Source: Maricaulis maris MCS10 | Lineage (GTDB): Bacteria; Pseudomonadota; Alphaproteobacteria; Caulobacterales; Maricaulaceae | Direction: 5' to 3' | Assembly: GCF_000014745.1 (NCBI RefSeq) | Contig: NC_008347.1 | Location: forward strand, 2,558,001 to 2,622,000 | DNA: 64,000 nucleotides | Shown: piece by piece, positions 15,752-25,198 of the stretch | Layout of the letters: each line of letters opens with the position of its first letter | How positions within the stretch are numbered: position 1 is the first letter of the stretch | Program-made: the position numbers and the translations under genes | Notes under the pieces: generated by a model | The model's input: the letters and a program-made list of their open reading frames with translations, nothing else | What the model was told of the DNA's origin: nothing | The model's database searches: none

Positions 15752-16044
15752 CCTGCAAGCACCTGCCTGCGACAAAGACGGTCAGGCCACAGCGACAGGA
15801 ACATACCGAAACGACGAAAGTGGGCGGGCCACTGGCGCAACCCGCCACAATGCGCTCGCGCCTATTGGAAAGGCAGTCCACTTCGCGCGCGCCACAATGC
15901 CATACCAACAATACCGCAACTGCGAATTGACGTTGGCGTAAGCCAGTTGGACGCATTGACTTACCGCACGGGCGAAGGCAGGTTTCCGGCCTATTCTTGT
16001 CAGGTGCGCAGACCATCCCGCGCGCGGCCAATCGGAGCCCCAGC

Positions 16045-16794
16045 ATGAAGATTCTCGTCCCCGTCAAACGGGTCGTCGATTACAACGTGAAGGTTCGTGT
16101 CAAACCCGATCAAACGGGCGTCGACCTCGCGAATGTCAAAATGTCCATGAACCCGTTCTGCGAGATTGCGGTCGAAGAAGCGATCCGTCTCAAGGAAAAG
16201 GGTGTGGCCGAAGAGATCATCGTGGTCTCGGTCGGCCCGGCCCAGGCCCAGGAGACGATCCGCACCGCCCTCGCCATGGGCGCTGATCGCGGCATCCTGA
16301 TCCAGACCGATGACGCCGTCGAGCCGCTGGCCGTCGCCAAGCTTCTCAAGGCTGTGGTCGACGAGGAGAGCCCGGAAATCGTCCTCCTCGGCAAGCAGGC
16401 CATTGATGGCGACAACAACCAGACCGGCCAGATGCTCGCCGCACTGCTGGACTGGCCGCAAGGCACCTTTGCCTCGGAAGTCACCATCGCTGACGGCAAG
16501 GCCACCGTCACACGCGAAATCGATGGTGGTCTTCAGACCCTGTCGCTGACGCTGCCTGCCATTGTCACCACCGACCTGCGCCTCAACGAGCCGCGCTATG
16601 CGTCCCTGCCCAACATCATGAAGGCCAAGCGCAAGCCGATCGACACCAAGGCCCCGGCCGATTACGGCGTCGACACGGCACCGCGCCTGAGCGTTGTGAA
16701 GGTCACCGAGCCGCCGAAACGCGAAGCCGGGATCAAGGTCGAAAGCGTCGCCGAACTGGTCGACAAGCTGAAAAATGAAGCGGGAGTGATCTGA
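16045..16794 (+). CDS. etfB: Electron transfer flavoprotein subunit beta
   Basis: The 249-residue beta subunit of the FAD/AMP-containing flavoprotein that carries electrons from acyl-CoA and other dehydrogenases to ETF:ubiquinone oxidoreductase. It begins [19 protein letters not shown] and contains the AMP-site region [20 protein letters not shown] and the [17 protein letters not shown] motif. [20 protein letters not shown] marks the recognition loop where acyl-CoA dehydrogenases dock. I chose the ATG at 16045; the longer frame adds an atypical leader. etfA follows after 2 bases. Confidence 0.97.
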   Translation: MKILVPVKRVVDYNVKVRVKPDQTGVDLANVKMSMNPFCEIAVEEAIRLKEKGVAEEIIVVSVGPAQAQETIRTALAMGADRGILIQTDDAVEPLAVAKLLKAVVDEESPEIVLLGKQAIDGDNNQTGQMLAALLDWPQGTFASEVTIADGKATVTREIDGGLQTLSLTLPAIVTTDLRLNEPRYASLPNIMKAKRKPIDTKAPADYGVDTAPRLSVVKVTEPPKREAGIKVESVAELVDKLKNEAGVI

Positions 16795-16796
16795 TC

Positions 16797-17726
16797 ATGG
16801 CTGTTCTCGTTATTGCCGAACACGACAATGCCACGCTGAACGACGCCACCCGCGCCGTCGTAACGGCTGCCAAGGGCTTGGGTGGCGACATCCATGTCCT
16901 CGTCGCCGGTTCCGGCGCCCAGGCTGTTGCTGATGCGGCTGCCAAGCTGGACGGTGTCGCCAAGGTGCTGCACGCGGAAAGCGATGTGCTGGCCAAGCCG
17001 ACGGCGGAAGCCCTCGACGCGCTCGTCACCCCGCTGATGGCTGGTTATGACGCCGTGCTCGCCGCTGCGACCACGTCCGGCAAAAATTTCATGCCCCGCG
17101 TCGCGGCCAAGCTCGACGTGATGCAGATTTCGGAAATTTCCGAGGTCGTCGCGCCCGACACTTTTGTGCGCCCGGTCTATGCCGGTAACGCCATGATGAC
17201 GGTCAAATCGTCCGACGCGAAGAAAGTCATCACGGTCCGCCCGACCACTTTCGAGAAAGCCGGCGATGGTGGCTCTGCCAGCATCGAGGATCTCGGTGCC
17301 GCCTCCGGCCCGTTCAAGTCGGAATTCGTCTCCGAAGAGCTGTCCAAGTCGGACCGTCCGGAACTGACCGCTGCCAAGATCGTCATCTCAGGCGGCCGTG
17401 GCATGCAGTCGGGTGACAATTTCCACCTGCTCGACAAGATCGCCGACAAGCTGGGTGCCGCGGTCGGCGCCTCGCGCGCTGCGGTCGATGCCGGCTATGT
17501 CCCGAATGACTACCAGGTCGGCCAGACCGGCAAGGTCGTCGCGCCCGAGCTCTACATCGCCGTCGGCATTTCCGGTGCCATCCAGCACCTCGCCGGCATG
17601 AAGGATAGCAAGGTCATCGTCGCCATCAACAAGGACGAGGAAGCGCCGATCTTCCAGGTCGCCGATTACGGCCTGGTCGCGGACCTTTTCACCGCCCTGC
17701 CCGAGCTCGACGAAGCGCTCGGCTAG
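16797..17726 (+). CDS. etfA: Electron transfer flavoprotein subunit alpha
   Basis: The 309-residue FAD-binding alpha subunit, translated directly after etfB. The C-terminal FAD domain carries [37 protein letters not shown] and the family signature around [29 protein letters not shown]. The N-terminal domain pairs with EtfB. Electrons would pass on to the quinone pool. A strong terminator lies 27 bases after the stop. Confidence 0.97.
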   Translation: MAVLVIAEHDNATLNDATRAVVTAAKGLGGDIHVLVAGSGAQAVADAAAKLDGVAKVLHAESDVLAKPTAEALDALVTPLMAGYDAVLAAATTSGKNFMPRVAAKLDVMQISEISEVVAPDTFVRPVYAGNAMMTVKSSDAKKVITVRPTTFEKAGDGGSASIEDLGAASGPFKSEFVSEELSKSDRPELTAAKIVISGGRGMQSGDNFHLLDKIADKLGAAVGASRAAVDAGYVPNDYQVGQTGKVVAPELYIAVGISGAIQHLAGMKDSKVIVAINKDEEAPIFQVADYGLVADLFTALPELDEALG

Positions 17727-17752
17727 ACCAAGCGACACGACGAACAGACCAA

Positions 17753-17781
17753 GGCCCGGCTGCAGCAGCCGGGCCTTTTTC
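17753..17781 (+). terminator. Rho-independent terminator after etfA
   Basis: A perfect AGGCCCGGCTG/CAGCCGGGCCT stem with loop CAG is followed by a T-run. Confidence 0.92.
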
Positions 17782-17795
17782 GTGGTCAGGACCGT

Positions 17796-19208
17796 TTACC
17801 GGATGGCCAGTTGGTGCTGACCCAGGCGCCACCAGGTGCGCAGCGAGGACGGATGCGTTGCCGCTTCGGACAGATCATCAAGCCGGTCCCGGTCAAACCA
17901 GCGACCATCCCGCATCACCGCCTCGAGATCATGCAGGCGGGAAATGTCCTGCGTCGGATCACCGTCCACAAGGATGAGGTCGGCGGCACAGCCGACCGCC
18001 AGGCAGCCGATCTGACCGTCCATCCCCAGCACGTCCGCGCCATTCAGAGTGGCCGCCTGGATGGCTTCGAGCGGGGTCAGTCCGGCTTCCACGAGGATTT
18101 CCATCTCTCGCAAGGTCGAGACGCCATGCGGCGAGACCATCACGCCGGAATCCGTTCCCACGGTCAGCGGCACGCCGGCCTCGTGAAGCGCGCCGGTGAA
18201 GGCCACGTAGAAGGCCTGCATCCGGGTCCGGTCATCATGCTGGTAATCGCTCCAGAACGCCCACCCCTCGCGCTCAAATCCGGCAATCACCGGATTATAG
18301 CCGTCCATCTCGGGTCGCGTGATGTGGGCACCGCCGGTCTCCACGATCCGCGCCAGGTTCTCGTGCACGACAAGCGTCGGGTCCACGACCGTCCCGGAAG
18401 CAGCGATCTGACGGGCCAGGGCGCGCATGCGGTCCGGGTCCGTGTCATCGTCCAGCCCGTACCAGACGATCGACTCGGCATGCTCGAGCGTTCGCAGGCC
18501 GGCATCCAGCGAGGCCTCGAAAGCCAACGGGTCGGCTTCCGTACCTTCAACCGGGTGACCGCTCATCGTCATCCCGAGGGCGGCAGCTTCGTCGCGGATG
18601 GCGGCAAAACTCTCGCGGGACAGGTTCGAATAGACTTTCAGGTGGCGAAAACCGGCCGCGTATTGGCGCCGGACGGCGGCCCGTGCCTCTTCGGCACCAG
18701 CGACGGCTTCATGCAGGTCATTGCCGTTCCGGCCACCGGTTTCATTGAGAATGGGACCCGTCGTAATCAGGCGTGGCCCCAGAATATCGTCCCGTGCGAG
18801 CCGCTCGACCAGGGGCAGGTGAAACGGCATGCCTCCCATATTGCGCACGGTGGTGACGCCGTGTGACAGGCCGGCCGCGAGATCAGTTTCGTCAAACACA
18901 TGCACATGAACATCGATGAGGCCGGGCAGCAGCGTTCGGCCCTGCGCATCGATCCGGTTGACCCCGTCCGCTGCAGCCGGAACTGTCCCGCTTCCCAGCC
19001 ACTCGATACGGCCATCGACAACCAGCACCGAAGCCTCTGGCCGCGCAGCGCCGGTTGCCGGATCGAGCAGCACGGCGTTTTCGATCAACCAGGACCGGTT
19101 CCCGTCCCGGTCCGGCTGCATGGCCGCGGGTATCTGCCAGGCCGAAACGATGAAGGCGGTCACACCCGCCAGAAGAACGGCCACCACGACCAGGATTGTG
19201 CGCAACAT
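17796..19208 (-). CDS. Amidohydrolase family protein, exported
   Basis: 470 residues with an N-terminal hydrophobic segment (about 4-20) that should export or anchor it. The metal-dependent TIM barrel has HVHVF near residue 100, a conserved Lys strand (FRHLKVYSN), GHPVEG, HAES and the catalytic Asp in GTDSG, then the C-terminal AATLNGADVLGMDGQIG typical of imidazolonepropionase-like enzymes. Related secreted members are Xaa-Pro or organophosphate-hydrolysing dipeptidases. The substrate is not predictable. A membrane AraC-type regulator gene lies upstream on the same strand (88-base gap). Confidence 0.87.
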   Translation of the reverse strand: MLRTILVVVAVLLAGVTAFIVSAWQIPAAMQPDRDGNRSWLIENAVLLDPATGAARPEASVLVVDGRIEWLGSGTVPAAADGVNRIDAQGRTLLPGLIDVHVHVFDETDLAAGLSHGVTTVRNMGGMPFHLPLVERLARDDILGPRLITTGPILNETGGRNGNDLHEAVAGAEEARAAVRRQYAAGFRHLKVYSNLSRESFAAIRDEAAALGMTMSGHPVEGTEADPLAFEASLDAGLRTLEHAESIVWYGLDDDTDPDRMRALARQIAASGTVVDPTLVVHENLARIVETGGAHITRPEMDGYNPVIAGFEREGWAFWSDYQHDDRTRMQAFYVAFTGALHEAGVPLTVGTDSGVMVSPHGVSTLREMEILVEAGLTPLEAIQAATLNGADVLGMDGQIGCLAVGCAADLILVDGDPTQDISRLHDLEAVMRDGRWFDRDRLDDLSEAATHPSSLRTWWRLGQHQLAIR

Positions 19209-19296
19209 GTCTGTCTCCCGTTTGTTGACAGGAGGACAGCAGCACGGCGACGCCGTTCGGTCGTCCGGGATCCGGATTCCGGACGTCCGAAATCCG

Positions 19297-20409
19297 TCAG
19301 TGCTTGGCTGGACTGGATGCCGGACCCGCCCCGGGCGGCGTCAGCGCAGCAGCATAGGCCGAGGGGGTCTGACCGGTTTCCCGCTTGAAGACAGAGTTGA
19401 AAACGGACTTGGAACTGAAGCCGGCCGTATAGGCCAGATCGATCAACCGGCTACGGGTCGGGCCGGCGGCATCTTCCTTCATCATCGCGCACACATCCTC
19501 GATCCGCAGCGCGTTGATATAGTCATTGAAATTGCGCCCGGTCTCCGACTTGATCGCCACCGACACCGCCCGCTCGGTGAGACGGGCTGCCGTGGCGACC
19601 TCCTGCCGGGTCAGTCGGGGTTCCGTGTAGAGTGCCTCGCCTCGCACGACCGCGTCGATGCGCTGGTATGTGGACGCATGGTCAGCGTCAGTCGCTGAGC
19701 CCGCCCCAGCTTCGACCGGTTTGATCGGCCTGCCACGCCACGAAACGAGCGACCCGTCGTCGAGCCCCGTAAACAAGCGACCATGGCGGACGGCGAGAAC
19801 GATCAGGACGCACACGAACACCAGGGAGATCGCTATCTGAAAGACATAGGCCGATTGGGTCCCCAGCCAGGGCCAGTAGGGATGCAGCCAGCGCGCATCC
19901 ATGCGGGCCATGTCGAATATGCCGTCCACGACGTAGAACGCGATCAGCCCCACCATCCAGTTCAGCTGGATGGTCTGGGCGTCCGAGCGTGTTTCGCGGG
20001 TGGCCTGGTGGAAGCGATGGATCATCACGATAGTGGCCGCCGAATAGGCGAACAGGCTCAGCCTGGCGGCATGCTCGACCAGGCCCACCCACGGCGTCAA
20101 AAACAGGGCGACAAGAAAGGGCAGCGCATGTGGCCAGTCGCGCCAGCGCAGACCCGGCCCGGACAGCATCACGCCGCGGGCGACCAGATAGACCAGCGGC
20201 GGATAGGCGAGGCGAAAGGCCGGCGTCACCAGCCAGATGCCGCGAAACCCGGCAACCTCCTCCAGAAAATTGAAGACCATCCAGAGCACGGACATCAGCA
20301 TCAAGGCTGACGCCGCCCGCAGCCTCGGCTGCGATATGGTCAGGACGACCCCGAGGCCAGCGACCGCGATCAACGCGAATTGCAGGAGGTTGACGGCAGA
20401 CAGGATCAT
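19297..20409 (-). CDS. AraC family regulator with N-terminal membrane domain
   Basis: 370 residues. The first 215 hold about six or seven hydrophobic helices. The C-terminal part (about 260-360) is an AraC-type double helix-turn-helix with LTERAVSVAIKSETGRNFNDYINALRIED and LIDLAYTAGFSSKSVFNSVFKRETGQTPSAYA. The membrane domain presumably senses an envelope or extracellular signal and controls DNA binding directly. Such genes often regulate an adjacent secreted enzyme, and the exported amidohydrolase downstream on the same strand is the obvious candidate. Its ligand is unknown. Confidence 0.88.
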   Translation of the reverse strand: MILSAVNLLQFALIAVAGLGVVLTISQPRLRAASALMLMSVLWMVFNFLEEVAGFRGIWLVTPAFRLAYPPLVYLVARGVMLSGPGLRWRDWPHALPFLVALFLTPWVGLVEHAARLSLFAYSAATIVMIHRFHQATRETRSDAQTIQLNWMVGLIAFYVVDGIFDMARMDARWLHPYWPWLGTQSAYVFQIAISLVFVCVLIVLAVRHGRLFTGLDDGSLVSWRGRPIKPVEAGAGSATDADHASTYQRIDAVVRGEALYTEPRLTRQEVATAARLTERAVSVAIKSETGRNFNDYINALRIEDVCAMMKEDAAGPTRSRLIDLAYTAGFSSKSVFNSVFKRETGQTPSAYAAALTPPGAGPASSPAKH

Positions 20410-20474
20410 AGCGCCAGACTAGCCCCGTCGCTGACGATGGCAATCAGGTCCGTCGACACCGGCCCGCACCGGGC

Positions 20475-20774
20475 TCACGCCTTCCACCCCCGGAATGCGC
20501 GATACTCACGGATCCCGGCGAGCGCCCGGTGCAGGGCTGTTTCGTCCCGTTTCCCGAAGGCATCCACGATCAGGCGATAAAGGTGCTCGGGCGCTTCCCG
20601 CAGATGGTCCGATCGCATCAGGTCCGGGTCGGGCACAACGCCATTTTCGGCCGCGCCGATCAGGGCCTGTTCAATGCGCCACAACTCACCTCGCAGGCCA
20701 CCATCGCGCGATCTGTGTCCGAGGAACAGGATCGAGAGGATGACGACCAGTGCGATGGGAAGCAGGAATGCCAT
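20475..20774 (-). CDS. Small membrane-anchored hypothetical protein
   Basis: 99 residues with one N-terminal membrane helix (LLPIALVVILSILFLG) and a charged helical remainder of about 75 residues (LRGELWRIEQALIG, REYRAFRGWKA). I do not recognise the family. It follows the phytase gene after 9 bases on the same strand, so it is probably the second gene of that transcript. Whether it has anything to do with phosphate release is unknown. Confidence 0.65.
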   Translation of the reverse strand: MAFLLPIALVVILSILFLGHRSRDGGLRGELWRIEQALIGAAENGVVPDPDLMRSDHLREAPEHLYRLIVDAFGKRDETALHRALAGIREYRAFRGWKA

Positions 20775-20783
20775 GCCACCGTC

Positions 20784-21821
20784 TTATTCGCTCGGCGTTG
20801 ATGCCTCAATCGCCGCGATCACCGACCGCAGGTCGACGAATTTGAAGTTCTGGCCGCCCGTATCGTTTTCATCGTCCTGGACAACCAGCACCCCGGCCGG
20901 GAATTCCGGGCCGAGATCGGCCGCCGAGATGTCCAGACCGTCGGTGTGGGTGGCGCCGTCAATGACGGCGTCGACAATCTGCAGCCGTGTCACGAAGGCA
21001 TGGCTTTCCAGATCATAAACGGCATAGGTGTTGTCGCCCTGGCTCGACACGACCAGCCAGCCGCCGCGCTCGCCTTGTGGCAACAGGGCTGCGCCCTCGG
21101 CATCGGCGGCGATTTCCCGGCCGTCGGTGACGGCGATGGGTTGCGGCTCGGCCGGATCGGTTGGCTCGGCACCCATGGTCCAGACGCCGACATTCTCCTC
21201 ATTCATGTAGAGCTGGCCGGTCCGGTCATCGGCGACGCAGCCCTCGGCGATCGTCCCCAGCGTGACACGGCGCACTTCCTGCGTCGTCACAACCGTCCCG
21301 TCCCAGCCAAGCGCGTACTGGACGAAGGTTCCCGGCTCCTTGTCGGAGAGGAAGGCATAGAGCGACTGATCGACCGGCGAGCGATAGAGACAGAAGCCGT
21401 AGGGCTCGGTCACGTCCGCAACGGTGACAGCGCCGACATAAGTGACCTCGCGCGACGCCGGATCGATAAAGAAGAAGGCGATGCCGCCATTGGACCGGTC
21501 CGACGCGGCAGCCAGGTCGACGATGCGGTCCCCAAGGTCAAACCCGTAGCGGACATCGACATTATTGAGGCGCCCTTCGGGCAGATAGGCATGCTCGGCG
21601 CCGGTCATGGTGTAGACATAGACGCCATTGTCCTTGTCGGTTCCGAAGATGAGACTGTCGGCCGGGTTTTCGGCAACCCAGACTGCCGGATCGTCGGCGG
21701 CATCGCCCGTGCCAGCCACACTGGCCGTTTCCACGACAGCTTCGATCTCGACCGGCGGCAGGCCCTGGCTGCACGCAGCGACCACACTGGCCGTCGCAAG
21801 AAGTCCCAACACATGTCTCAT
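20784..21821 (-). CDS. Beta-propeller phytase, lipoprotein
   Basis: About 345 residues. The ATG at 21821 gives a signal peptide ending in the lipobox VVAAC, so the enzyme is probably anchored to the outer membrane. The mature protein follows the six-bladed phytase pattern: DDPAVWVAENPADSLIFGTDK, NNVDVRYGF, AASDRSNGGIAFF, DKEPGTFVQYAL, EGCVADDRTGQLYMNEENVGVW and the C-terminal GLDIS...VVQDDEND calcium/phosphate-site residues. It would hydrolyse phytate to lower inositol phosphates and phosphate. A TonB-dependent receptor gene is divergently transcribed from the shared 238-base region, which supports a phytate-use locus. Confidence 0.9.
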   Translation of the reverse strand: MRHVLGLLATASVVAACSQGLPPVEIEAVVETASVAGTGDAADDPAVWVAENPADSLIFGTDKDNGVYVYTMTGAEHAYLPEGRLNNVDVRYGFDLGDRIVDLAAASDRSNGGIAFFFIDPASREVTYVGAVTVADVTEPYGFCLYRSPVDQSLYAFLSDKEPGTFVQYALGWDGTVVTTQEVRRVTLGTIAEGCVADDRTGQLYMNEENVGVWTMGAEPTDPAEPQPIAVTDGREIAADAEGAALLPQGERGGWLVVSSQGDNTYAVYDLESHAFVTRLQIVDAVIDGATHTDGLDISAADLGPEFPAGVLVVQDDENDTGGQNFKFVDLRSVIAAIEASTPSE

Positions 21822-22059
21822 CACACATCTCCCAAGCTTCAGCGCGCGCTTAGCATGGGGACAGGGGGGCGCTAAGCCGATTTCGGCGACATTTCCGTGA
21901 CGACCCATACGTTAATACCGGTTGTCACGAAGCATCCAAGAAAACGACACGGAGGTGAGACGCAAACGTCATCACCATGTCGCCGCCCGGCGCGCATAGA
22001 GGCCCCAACTTTGCCCGCTCGGGCAAGGCACCAGTCATGTCCATGTGAGGGGGACTCCC

Positions 22060-24867
22060 ATGAAAAAGACCATCGCCATGCTCGGCACGGCCTCCGTGCT
22101 CGCACTCGCGGCAGCCACCGCCGCCCATGCTGGCACCATCGCCGGCCGCGTCACCGACGCCTCTGAAACCATCGGCCTTGAAGGCGCCACGGTGCGCATC
22201 GTCGAGACCGGCCAGACCGCAACAGTCGGTGCTGACGGCACTTTCCGTGTCACCGGCCTCGCGGCGGGCGACTACACATTGCGTGTCAGCTATATCGGTG
22301 CGGACGTTCGCGAAGTCAGCGTCAACCTCGCCACGGTGAGCGACACCGTCTCCCCGACCATCACGCTCGGCGATGATGTCGACTATGTCGAGAACATCCT
22401 CGTCATGGGCCAGCGCGGCGCCCTCAACTCCGCCCTTTCGCGCCAGCGCGCGAATGACGGCAATGTCGCCGTCCTGTCTTCGGACGCCATCGGCCAGTTC
22501 CCGGACGAGAATGTTGCCGAAGCTGCCCGCCGCGCCGTCGGCGTGAACGTACTCAATGACCAGGGTGAAGGCCGCTTCGTCTCGATCCGCGGTCTCGATC
22601 CGAACCTCGTCTCCACCTCGATCAATGGCGTCCGCCTGGTGTCGCCGGAAGCCGAAGACCGCCAGGTCGGCCTCGATGTGATCGACGCCGACGTGCTCTC
22701 CAGCGTCGTGATCAACAAGTCGCTCCTGCCGAACATGGATGGCGACAGTGTTGGCGGTAATGTCGAGATCGAAACCATGTCCGGCCTGGATGTCGACGGC
22801 ATGTATCTGCGTGCCCGCGTCGCCGGCCTCTACTCCGACCTGGAGCAGGAATTTGGCCATCGCGGCTCGATCAACTGGGCCAACAACTTCATGGACGGCC
22901 GTCTCGGCGTTGCCGGTTCGCTGTCCTACCAGCAGCGCGTCTTCGGCTCCGACAGCTTCGAAGTCGACGGTGGCTGGGATGTCGATGAAAGCGTTGCCTT
23001 CCCGAATGAAGTCGAGATGCGCAACTACCAGGTGACCCGCGAACGTACGACCGCGGCCCTGAATTTCGACTACCGCGTCAACAATGATCTGAGCCTCTAC
23101 GCCCGCACGACCTGGTCTGACTTCTCGGACCAGGAGACCCGCAACCGGGTCGAGATCAAGTTCGAGGACGCCGAATATGACGACGTCAACTCGAGCGGCA
23201 ATCTCGCAGTCTTTACGGCCGACGAGATGGAAATCGACCGCGATGTGAAAGACCGTCTGGAAACCCAGACAATCTTCGCCTCCGATTTCGGCGGTGAGTG
23301 GCTGAACGGCAATACATCGATCGACTGGTCGCTGTCCTACGTCTACGCCGAGGAAGCCGAGCCGAACCGCCTCGACACCGATTTCAGCTATGAATTCGAG
23401 AATGGCGAACTCTTCACGGTCGACTCCACCAACCCGCTCCGCCCGGAGCTCGGCTTTGGTGGCGGCATCACGACGGACCGTGTTTTCGACGCCTCCAACT
23501 ACGAGAATTCCGGCTACGAGCTGACCAACGGCCTGTCGCAGGACCGCGAATACGCCGCCGCTATCAATGTCCGCCACGACATGGATTTCGGCACCATGCC
23601 TGGCTACATCCAATACGGTGTCCGGGCCCGTACACGGGACAAGAAATTCGCCCTGGATTTCGACGTCTATGACGATGACAGCCTGCTGCTGTCAGACGTG
23701 GTCCGCTCGGTCGAGTACGGCCAGGGCTCGATCGGCCCGGTTGCCGATCCTTCGCAGGTTCGCGATTACTTCTTCTCAAATCTCGGCAATCTCGACTATG
23801 TCGGCATCGACAGTGACATCGACAGCTTCGGCGCCTCCTACCGCGTCGAGGAAGATGTCATGGCCGGTTATCTGATGGGCTCGGTCGAGAACGGCCCGCT
23901 GCGCCTGGTCGGTGGTGTCCGTGTCGAACAGACCGACATGGCGGCTCGCGGCTACGAAACCTTCCTCGCCGAGGAAGATGCCACGGTGAACGGTGTCGTC
24001 CTGACCGAGGACACGGTGTTTGTGACCCCGACAACAGCCTCCGACGACTATACGGACGTGCTGCCGTCCATCCTCGCTCGCTACGAGCTGACCGAAAACG
24101 TAATCGTTCGCGGTGCCTATTTCGCCTCGATCCAGCGCCCGAACCCGGGCCAGTTCGCACCACGTATCCTGGTCGAGCAGAATGACAACGACGAAGTCGA
24201 GGGCGAGTTCGGCAATCCGGACCTCGAGCGCCTGGAAGCCGACAATTTCGATGTCTCCATCGAATGGTATCCGAACAATGACGCTGTCGTTTACCTCGGC
24301 TATTTCCGCAAGGATCTCGACAATGTCATCGCTGGTGTCGGTTATGAGAACATCACGCTGAACGGCCGCTTCTTCGACGAGGCCGCGTCCTTCATCAACC
24401 TGCCGGAAGCCGAAGTCTCGGGCATCGAGTTCAACTACCAGCAGGCGCTCGACTTCCTGCCGGTCGAAGGCTTCATCGCCGGCTTCAACTTCACCGCGAC
24501 CGACAGTGAGGCGACACTCGCCGATGGCCGCGTCGTGCCGCTGCCGCGCCAGTCCGACAGCGTCTGGAACGCCGTGCTCGGCTATGACCGGGCCGGTTGG
24601 GACCTGCGCGCAGTGGTGTCGAGCCGCTCGGAATACCTGGACGAGATCCGCGGCGGTGCCGACGAGGATCGCTGGGTTCTCGAGCACACCCAGCTCGACC
24701 TCTCCGCCAAGTATTCCTTCAACGATACCTTCCAGGTCTTTGGTGATCTGAAGAACGTCACGGACGAGCCCTACCGCGCGGTCACCCGCCCGGACGGCAT
24801 CGACCGTGTCGAGCAGTTCGAAGAATATGGCTGGTCGGCCGTCTTCGGTGTCCGCGTCACCTACTAG
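22060..24867 (+). CDS. TonB-dependent outer-membrane receptor (carboxypeptidase-like N domain)
   Basis: 935 residues. A signal peptide (about 1-24) precedes a CarboxypepD_reg-like domain (TIAGRVTDAS...AGDYTLRVSYIGA). The plug follows (about 100-230) with ENVAEAARRAVGVNVLNDQGEGRFVSIRGLDPNL and a VGGNVEIET segment, and then a large beta-barrel ending FGVRVTY. The class imports large substrates powered by TonB-ExbBD. Start ATG 22060 has GAGGGGG at good spacing. It is divergent from the phytase, so phytate or an inositol phosphate is the likely cargo by context. A terminator follows at 24897. Confidence 0.93.
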   Translation: MKKTIAMLGTASVLALAAATAAHAGTIAGRVTDASETIGLEGATVRIVETGQTATVGADGTFRVTGLAAGDYTLRVSYIGADVREVSVNLATVSDTVSPTITLGDDVDYVENILVMGQRGALNSALSRQRANDGNVAVLSSDAIGQFPDENVAEAARRAVGVNVLNDQGEGRFVSIRGLDPNLVSTSINGVRLVSPEAEDRQVGLDVIDADVLSSVVINKSLLPNMDGDSVGGNVEIETMSGLDVDGMYLRARVAGLYSDLEQEFGHRGSINWANNFMDGRLGVAGSLSYQQRVFGSDSFEVDGGWDVDESVAFPNEVEMRNYQVTRERTTAALNFDYRVNNDLSLYARTTWSDFSDQETRNRVEIKFEDAEYDDVNSSGNLAVFTADEMEIDRDVKDRLETQTIFASDFGGEWLNGNTSIDWSLSYVYAEEAEPNRLDTDFSYEFENGELFTVDSTNPLRPELGFGGGITTDRVFDASNYENSGYELTNGLSQDREYAAAINVRHDMDFGTMPGYIQYGVRARTRDKKFALDFDVYDDDSLLLSDVVRSVEYGQGSIGPVADPSQVRDYFFSNLGNLDYVGIDSDIDSFGASYRVEEDVMAGYLMGSVENGPLRLVGGVRVEQTDMAARGYETFLAEEDATVNGVVLTEDTVFVTPTTASDDYTDVLPSILARYELTENVIVRGAYFASIQRPNPGQFAPRILVEQNDNDEVEGEFGNPDLERLEADNFDVSIEWYPNNDAVVYLGYFRKDLDNVIAGVGYENITLNGRFFDEAASFINLPEAEVSGIEFNYQQALDFLPVEGFIAGFNFTATDSEATLADGRVVPLPRQSDSVWNAVLGYDRAGWDLRAVVSSRSEYLDEIRGGADEDRWVLEHTQLDLSAKYSFNDTFQVFGDLKNVTDEPYRAVTRPDGIDRVEQFEEYGWSAVFGVRVTY

Positions 24868-24896
24868 AACGCCGTCACACAAAACGACATGAAGAG

Positions 24897-24927
24897 CGCT
24901 CCGGGCCGGATGGTCCGGAGCGTTTTT
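24897..24927 (+). terminator. Rho-independent terminator after the TonB receptor gene
   Basis: CGCTCCGG/CCGGAGCG arms around a 10-base loop are followed by five T residues. Confidence 0.88.
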
Positions 24928-25139
24928 CGCGTCGGGGGCGAGTTTTTTGTCCGTCCCGAACCGCGCCCCGCCGAGCCGTCGACAGCGCCCGGGAGACCCG
25001 GCTGCGCATCAACGGTCTGCGACACACAAGCATCGCGCCGCTGTCATGCGCCCGTCGCAACTCGCCCATAGAAGAGCGCCAACCCGCTCCTCCCTGAACG
25101 GGCTCGCGACTCGATTATCCCTCCGAGATGCAAACTAAT
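24928..25139 (+). other. Unassigned stretch between two terminators
   Basis: About 210 bases with no convincing gene on either strand. It is bounded by the receptor's terminator and by a second plus-strand terminator at 25140. The second terminator has no gene of its own, so a small non-coding RNA here is possible; I cannot identify a promoter or a known RNA family. Confidence 0.3.
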
Positions 25140-25169
25140 GGGCCGCCCGGGTCGAGGGCGGCCCTTTTT
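25140..25169 (+). terminator. Second plus-strand terminator without an upstream gene
   Basis: GGGCCGCC/GGCGGCCC arms are followed by TTTTT. It could be a backup terminator for the receptor transcript or the end of an unannotated RNA. The minus strand lacks a T-run, so it is unlikely to serve the convergent tlpA-like gene. Confidence 0.82.
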
Positions 25170-25198
25170 GTATCGGCTTGTCTCCGGGGCTGTCAGCG

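Noticed and set aside
21822-22059. Pho box in the phytase/TonB receptor promoter
   Set aside because: A single TTGTCAC-like half is present, but I could not find the second direct half at correct spacing.
21925-23613. 562-codon open frame on the minus strand
   Set aside because: It lies antisense to the TonB receptor gene, whose signal peptide, plug and barrel are clear. Long mirror frames are expected in GC-rich coding DNA.
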